Assembly (NCBI GenBank): GCA_001939145.1
Contig: LSRX01000677.1
Coordinates: 233,154 to 297,153, forward strand
DNA from: Symbiodinium microadriaticum
Lineage: Eukaryota; Sar; Dinophyceae; Suessiales; Symbiodiniaceae
Direction: 5' to 3'
Length of the DNA: 64,000 bases
Positions 58,501-64,000 of the stretch are shown in pieces. The notes under the pieces were generated by a model. It did not search any database. It had not been told where the DNA came from and was given only the letters and a program-made list of their open reading frames with translations. Position numbers and translations under genes: made by a program. How positions within the stretch are numbered: the stretch's first letter is position 1; each line of letters begins with the position of its first letter.

Positions 58501-61500
58501 GGGGTGATCGGACGCATGCACAGCTTCAGGTCTAGGCCGGGAAATTGCATAGACGGGATGTGCAACAGAGTTCGGATACATCTCGTGCCCTTGGGTTTCA
58601 ACTGCCGGCTGAGAATTTTGTTCTGGGCGCAGCCTGCATGGAAGCCCTTCCTGAATAAACGAAACCGGGAGCCCCAAAGCAGCCTCTGGGGTATGTGGGC
58701 CTTGCCCCAAAGTCTTGCCATCGGTCCAGAGCTGGCACTGTCAGACCCCGAAACCCTCCACGACTCAGCGGGCGGCATTAAGAACCTCAGCAGCTTGGAC
58801 GTGTCGGGGATCGTAATCCGGGCAGTTGGGACAACGCCGTTGGCTAGTCGGAGCTCCGAGACCAATTCACAGGTGAAGGGCGCCCGAGAAGCTCAACGTG
58901 CTCGGGCTCCGGCCTCTGCAGTTCGCGTCGCAGTCAGTCCCTGAAGCACAGCACAACATGCAGGAGAAACCGCCGCGGGAGCTGAGGGACAATCCCCGGG
59001 TCTGAGTGTGCTCTCGCAAGTTGAGGACTGTTGCATTTTGGCGCGGGAGCTCCAAAAACCTGTGGCTGTAAAACCCAGAAAGCTTTACTCAACGATCAGC
59101 GAAGCCTCCTTGCAACATTGTCTCCGCTTCCCAAAAAATCTCGCCGCAAACTCCCGAAAACGTCAACTATGGGCCAAGGGCCTATTTCGGAAAAATGCCA
59201 GAGACAATCTGAGGCCGCGTGCCACGAAGAGTTCAGACAACGACATCACCTGAAATGCTTCTTCATGGTTTCTGACGCACTGATGGGCTGATTGAACGAT
59301 TCAGCTTTGCGAGGGTGAATCCGAGCTGGTGGCTCTGGCGGCACCTGAAGAGGGGCTTCCGATGGCCGTCAGGACCTTCAGACGCAAGGCGGGTTGCTGC
59401 GGGATGAAAGCTTGCGATGCTAAGTCCCTTTGCTGTTGCCGCTCGGAGCTGTTGCCTCGGACTCCTTTGTCCTTCTGACCGTGAAGCAGTGCGCCTGAGT
59501 GCTCCTGCTAAGCTTGTGGCCGTGTCCAAAATCTGCAGCATGTGGACGTGGACATCCTGACAAATCCACCGTTGTTTAGCTGGTGTTCTGTGCCAACCTA
59601 GCAAGCTCAAGGAGAAGAGAGAGAAGGAAGGAGCCCATAGCTTGAGTTTGCTGTGATGCAGTGATGCAGATTGTCATACCGCTTGCGTCTTGCATGCTAC
59701 TGTTCCTGTCTCAGGCGTCGTCGGAAAAATCAGGGAAGTATCGGCGCTCGGTGGAGGTATGCAATTCTGCATAGCTCGAGGAAACCACTGAGGGAGCGCG
59801 CATAGCAGGAGGATGCCAAGGCGATCATCGCCTGCGATGTGGACGCCGCCAGCTCCTTGGCTTCGGATCAACTTAAACTTGGCTGTGCATGCAGGAGGGG
59901 TCAGGACGACCAAAAGCTCACCTCCGGGCCGTGATTGCCCGAACTCTCTAACCACCCGTCCAACACCTTCAGGGCAAAGCCCGGGCCGCCCCGGCCCTGC
60001 TGAGATCAGCACATCCAGCGGCCCTGTCAAAATCCGTCGGAAGCTCTCCAAGCCTGAGTGCAGAGTGCAGGGCAGTGCAGGGCGTTGCTTCCGGGCTCCT
60101 CAGAAGTTCCTCTCAGCCTGCGATAGAAACTCTGCCGAGTCAAAACTCCACGAATGGTCGGCCCGGTCAAGGAATTGACGCTCTCAGTCTCCAAGTCGGA
60201 ACGGACATAAAGAGGATCGCAGCTCCCTTCGACAAGCTCTGGCGTTGGGCTTTTTGATGCTGCAGACACAAGTTGCACACCTCGCAACCCGCGGCCCTTT
60301 GTAGGGCTCAGGCAGTTTGCTTTCAAGAAGGCCGCACCAGCGAGGTGTGGCCTTGAGGCCAAAGCCATCAGCTCTATGAGGAGACTAGCATACCCATAGC
60401 ATACCCCTCTCCTTTGATCCTTCAACCTTCCGCTCTGGTTTCTGATTTCCGAGACGGTGCGAATTGTGAAGTCTTACCGGCTTTCGGGAATCCGAGGCGA
60501 CGTGAGATAACTAGAAGTCAACAGACCAGTTCTCAGTCTGCCAAGTCATTGTGCATTGCCAGTCCGCGCTTCACTCGTGCGCGAATCTCGCGGCATTTCA
60601 CTACAAGCTTAGAACCTGAATCGGCCTGCATGCTGCAGGAACTAGCATGGGAAGTGGAGGAAGTATAGATCACTGGCTGTTCAGGATCCTACAATAGAAT
60701 GAGGTTGCTGCTGCTGTCCCTTCGTGAGCATCTCGGTGAGGAATTCACAAGCACGCTGTCGGAGCCCGAGTGTCGGCGCCTCGGAGATGAAAAGTATAGC
60801 GGACGGGTTGATTAAAGCTTTCCAAACTCCGTCCGTGTCTGATACTATGCGCCAGGATAATAAGAAGCGCTTGGTGTAGTTTGGCGTTAGCCGTTAGCTT
60901 AGCGTCTTTTGGGTGGCGTTTGGCGACATTAGGTGATCGTTGATTCGAGCGGTAGCTTTGGACAAAACCTGGGATTCAACGTCGGAAGAAGCATGATGTA
61001 GATACAATGTCTTAGCACAGCACCAGCCTCGCTTCATGAGGGCGTCTGGGAATTCGACATGCACCCGGATGGTCACATGATTTTCCATCTGGCAAACCAT
61101 GTGACTGCAATCTTACTGGGTGCCTCTTTGGTTGTTGAATGTTGTTGATGCCTCTGCGTGAAAAAGCAGGCCGATGTTTGTTGTTGCTTATTGACAGGCT
61201 TCTGCATGAGTACTGGTCACTGGCGAAAATCAAAATCGCTATTAGGCCCGTTGATCCAGAGGTGTGACCAGTGGTTGGATAGGATGCGTGTCTACCTCCT
61301 CAAGATCGGCAGACCCGAGCCCGGAGCCGGCTCAGACTTTCAAGAAGCTGCATTGCCTGGACTTTGTCTGGAGATGAGGTTCAGGCACTGCAGATGAGCG
61401 CCAGCAAGTACAGCGTGAACCTTGCGTCGCGATGTTACGTACCTAAAAGCCCTGCTAACACAATGTCGACAGGTAATTACTACAGGGGCTGAGCTCCGCT

Positions 61501-62486
61501 GAGCAGAGTCTGAGGCTATTGGAATCGCAGCTTGGAATTCAGAGGCAGAGCATGGCTGCGCTTCTTGACAAGCAACCAATTTGTATGACAAAGCGCACAG
61601 CCGCATATCAGTCGCAGACAGCCCAAGCATCGACGAGTGGCTTCGGCTTCAGACTCGCGAATTGGGCGACTTTCGTGCTGAATGGTGCCAGGGCCTCGGG
61701 TCGGGACGGCTCTGCACCCATTTATAGCTGCGCTGGGCTCACAAGAAAGCCGCATCTTCTACCCTTCCAAAAATGTTGGCACCACAACGGAACAAGGTCA
61801 CCCCTGACCGATCGGCAGCTCAGCCCAAACTACGAGAGTTTTTCTGAGTTCACTGCAGCTCCCAGTGCCTGATGAGTAGCGAAAGTGACAGGAGCGCCCA
61901 CAGGCGAAGCGCATCATAAGGCTGACTGAATCACCCCTACCACTGCGAGACAAGCAATGGTTGAAGGGGCTGGAGTCGGCTACAGAAAGAACTGGAACAA
62001 GGGATCCACGGCGTGGCTTTTAACCTGGGTTAGATCGATTGAACGACAATTCCCGATGTGCTAGTCTGTCCTGAGACAACGGCACGGACAAGAGCCTATG
62101 CAGGGGCACTACATCGAAGGCACACACACACACACGCTCTCCCACCTGCTGGCACTCGAGGTCCAACGCCTCAGCAGCTTGCTTGGATTGAGGTTCGCCG
62201 CGACATGCATCAGAATCGGGGACTGTTGACAAGGTAAAAGCTTGGGCACCTTGAGTCGACATCATCCGGGATTGTTTCGAGCTCGCGACAGCAACGAACC
62301 AGGGAAAGTCGGGGCACTTGCAAGTACATTCACGAAGAATGGCTTATGTGAAAAACCAAACTCTGGATTCCAGCATAAAGCCGCTGGCCAGGCCTAGGCC
62401 TAAGCCCTACGGGTTCTTGCGCCGGCACTCCGTAAGATCCCTGCCAGGCCAGGCATCTCCCGCTGGATCTTGCTTCTGCCTCACAG
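55512..62486. other. Gene-free stretch
   Basis: No gene, RNA or sizeable repeat is recognised in 7 kb. The words CTCGG and GAGCC are over-represented near 58075-58150, giving a GC-rich patch. Frames up to 199 codons (57394-57993, minus) are Ser/Cys/Arg-rich and overlapped by plus-strand frames. Confidence 0.45.
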
Positions 62487-62644
62487 GTCAGGAGCCAAAT
62501 CGAATGAGACGGCTAGTTCCGCGAATTCCGATCTCGATAGGAATGCTTGCAGACTGGTCTTTACGTGCGAGTCTTGTGCATCCTGACAAATTCCTGCCCC
62601 GTATCCATCTGGGGGATGGCAGCTTGGATCTAGTGGTCATGCGA
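62487..62644 (+). CDS. Possible lipid-kinase exon (ceramide/diacylglycerol kinase-like)
   Basis: A good acceptor (GCTTCTGCCTCACAG) precedes a frame of 52 codons reaching a GT donor-like site (ATGCGA then GTTCCA). Near its end lies HLGDGSLDLVVMR. Ceramide kinase and related diacylglycerol-kinase-type enzymes carry a similar HLGDG-x-x-DL-(I/V) segment near the end of the catalytic region, preceded by a Pro-x-x-H context as here (LPRIHLGDG). The match is only about a dozen residues. Third-position GC is about half, and the better-biased frame at 62587-62862 overlaps it. No other kinase exon (for example the nucleotide-binding GGDGT motif) was found upstream. Confidence 0.25.
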
Positions 62645-62862
62645 GTTCCAGTATCCTGGTTGGGGGACCCGCCCTGCTGCGAAGTTCCAAGATGCTCGAA
62701 ACAAGGCTCGGATCTGCCTTCAAACTGCAGGTCATTGGCGAAGTCGAGCGCACCAGCGACAAGCTGCTCATATTCGCGGCCCTTGCTGCCTCAATGGAGA
62801 AGAGGCGCATCTTCAGGATACTCCCGTGCGAAGACCGAAGCACTGTGAAACATGACACGTGA
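62587..62862 (+). CDS. Candidate C-terminal coding segment, unassigned
   Basis: This frame is open from a TGA at 62584 to TGA at 62862, about 91 codons. From 62641 about 70 percent of codons end in G or C. The translation is convincingly protein-like: SSSILVGGPALLRSSKMLET, then FKLQVIGEVERTSDKLLIF, AALAASMEKRRIFRILP and a charged tail. A CAACTGCAG-type acceptor (AAACTGCAG then GTCATTGG) lies at about 62730, so the true exon may start there. It conflicts in frame with the lipid-kinase-like exon unless an 86-base intron (62645-62730) separates them. That intron would keep the reading frame. No domain is recognised. Confidence 0.35.
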   Translation, partial: QIPAPYPSGGWQLGSSGHASSSILVGGPALLRSSKMLETRLGSAFKLQVIGEVERTSDKLLIFAALAASMEKRRIFRILPCEDRSTVKHDT

Positions 62863-64000
62863 ACACTCTTCTGTAGAAGCTTCAGAAGACTGGGGCTCGC
62901 TCCGGCGAAGAGTTTGGGACCTGTCCGCGGGCCGGCCATGCAACTCCGCAATGTCCAGAGATCGACAAATGACAGATAGACTCGGATAGGCAGACACTCG
63001 GAGATGATTTTGGGTCTTTGGTTGGACACGCGAACAGAGATTGCGTCGGTGGAGAGATGGATGGCAGAAGGGGAGAAGGGACGGACGATGGATGGGTGGA
63101 GGGTGGATGGTTGGGTAGATGAGCGGCCAATAATGATCATCCCAACTTTCCTTCTAATCCAGGCCGTAACCACGCTGCCCCAGCCTGAGAGGAGGACCAA
63201 GCTGATGACGCAGTGGATCTCAGTCGCAAGCTCTTGACTCTTGCCTTTTCGGTATTAGGAAGAAAGCTTGCGCAGCTGTGCAGAACTGAACTTCAGACAT
63301 CTTCAGACACCCTAAAAGCACGTCCAATAGGTTTAGGGAGCTGAGGGTGCAGGCCCAGGGAAGTCGCAGGTCCGGCAGGTCAGGCCTCGGCTCAACTCGC
63401 ATTTTCGCGCGCCTCTGGCATTGAGAGCTTTGGGCTTTGTCTCCCTGCGCCCGCCTAGCAGTGCCTAGCAGGCGTAGCAGGCGTAGCATGCATCCCTCTT
63501 GGAGCCAGGCTCTTGGATGCGATGTGGCATCTCTTGCTTGATTTGCTCCTACAGCAGGCATTGGTCCCCATCAGAACATGATGCAGTCTCCAGAAACCCA
63601 GTATTCTCGCTTGTCCAAGTCGGGCAGCAAATGCACAAAGTCGCATACTTTCGCTGCTGGCACAAGTCGTGTAGCGTGTAGCTGTACCGGATATAGACGA
63701 TATAGATTGGTTCATTCATTCCGTGAGTCAGGGCAAGCGCTTGAAGCGCTGCAAGAAAGGGGAAGTTGGCGTCGGGGTTCGCCATCGTGCTTCAGTGGGC
63801 TTGACAAGTGCAATCGAGTCTGGATGAGCCAATCCAGAGGCGGCTTCCGAGCACAAATCTGAGGGCTCGGCCTTGGTTTCTAGGAGCCGTTCCATGAGAC
63901 CTGAACACCGGGTGCCATTCAGTGTTATTCGGGCATGAGATCTGGGAATCAGTATACGAGCATCGCATATCAGGCCCCCACCAAGCTCGATCATGAGCTT
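62863..64000. other. Gene-free stretch to the window edge
   Basis: Apart from the purine-rich repeat at 63048-63122, nothing is recognised. Minus-strand frames overlapping this stretch are mostly antisense to repeats or to the candidate exon on its left. Confidence 0.45.
63048..63122. repeat. Degenerate GGAT/GGAG purine-rich repeat
   Basis: Imperfect GATGGATGG, GGGAGAAGG and GGTGGAGGGTGGATGG words. A strand-biased simple repeat, probably an old microsatellite. Confidence 0.75.

Noticed and set aside
62637..63200. 187-codon minus frame
   Set aside because: Largely antisense to the GC3-biased plus frame and to a purine repeat. It looks like the usual shadow of a biased coding frame.
7852..64000. 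tRNA, rRNA or snRNA genes and transposon reverse transcriptases
   Set aside because: I looked for T-loop-like GTTCGA words, conserved rRNA and U6 strings, and YxDD-type motifs in the open frames. Nothing had the supporting context. A covariance-model or profile search could overturn this.

Overview
The window looks like a gene-poor stretch of a large eukaryotic nuclear genome. There are no operons, no ribosome-binding-site-led gene strings and no prokaryotic gene density. It holds long simple-sequence arrays, many microsatellites, scattered splice-site-like tracts and a block of degenerate plant-type telomere heptamers (TTTAGGG) at 26373-26477. An alga, perhaps a dinoflagellate, is my best guess. 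That is inference: no rRNA, tRNA or spliced-leader sequence was recognised to settle it.

Layout. Positions 1-7357 are an almost perfect tandem array of the heptamer TTACTAC: 1051 units, in register throughout, with one substitution noticed at 7322. It starts at or before the left window edge. It passes directly into a 315-base trinucleotide tract (to about 7672) and then into ordinary mixed sequence. From about 7.8 kb to 51 kb there is no gene I can name. That stretch holds microsatellites, a decamer repeat (16.6 kb), an AT-rich repeat (19.1 kb), a TCTG/TGTC tract (19.9 kb), a TATAG array beside the telomere-like block (26.1-26.5 kb), a frame-preserving minisatellite (27.7 kb), a G-rich tract holding an N (34.6 kb), pyrimidine tracts with serial acceptor-like ends (38.3 and 48.0 kb), a MITE-like inverted repeat (39.8 kb) and GACA/GACC arrays (48.5 kb). 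A few open frames there look protein-like and are listed with low confidence.

The best gene is on the minus strand at 51345-52151. It is an uninterrupted 268-residue frame with an N-terminal Tudor-like module, a Myb/SANT-like helical module, a winged-helix-like module and a basic tail. I read it as a nuclear chromatin or DNA-binding protein of a combination I do not recognise. Its stop codon overlaps the ATG of a second small frame (TGATG), and a short upstream ORF with good start context precedes it.

To its right, 54.1-55.5 kb and 62.5-62.9 kb carry frames with strongly G/C-ending codons and splice-like borders. They are probably exons or decayed gene pieces. One has a short match to the HLGDG-x-x-DL segment of ceramide/diacylglycerol-type lipid kinases. 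No pathway can be built from these pieces. GC3 values and codon judgements were counted by hand, and no similarity search was possible.
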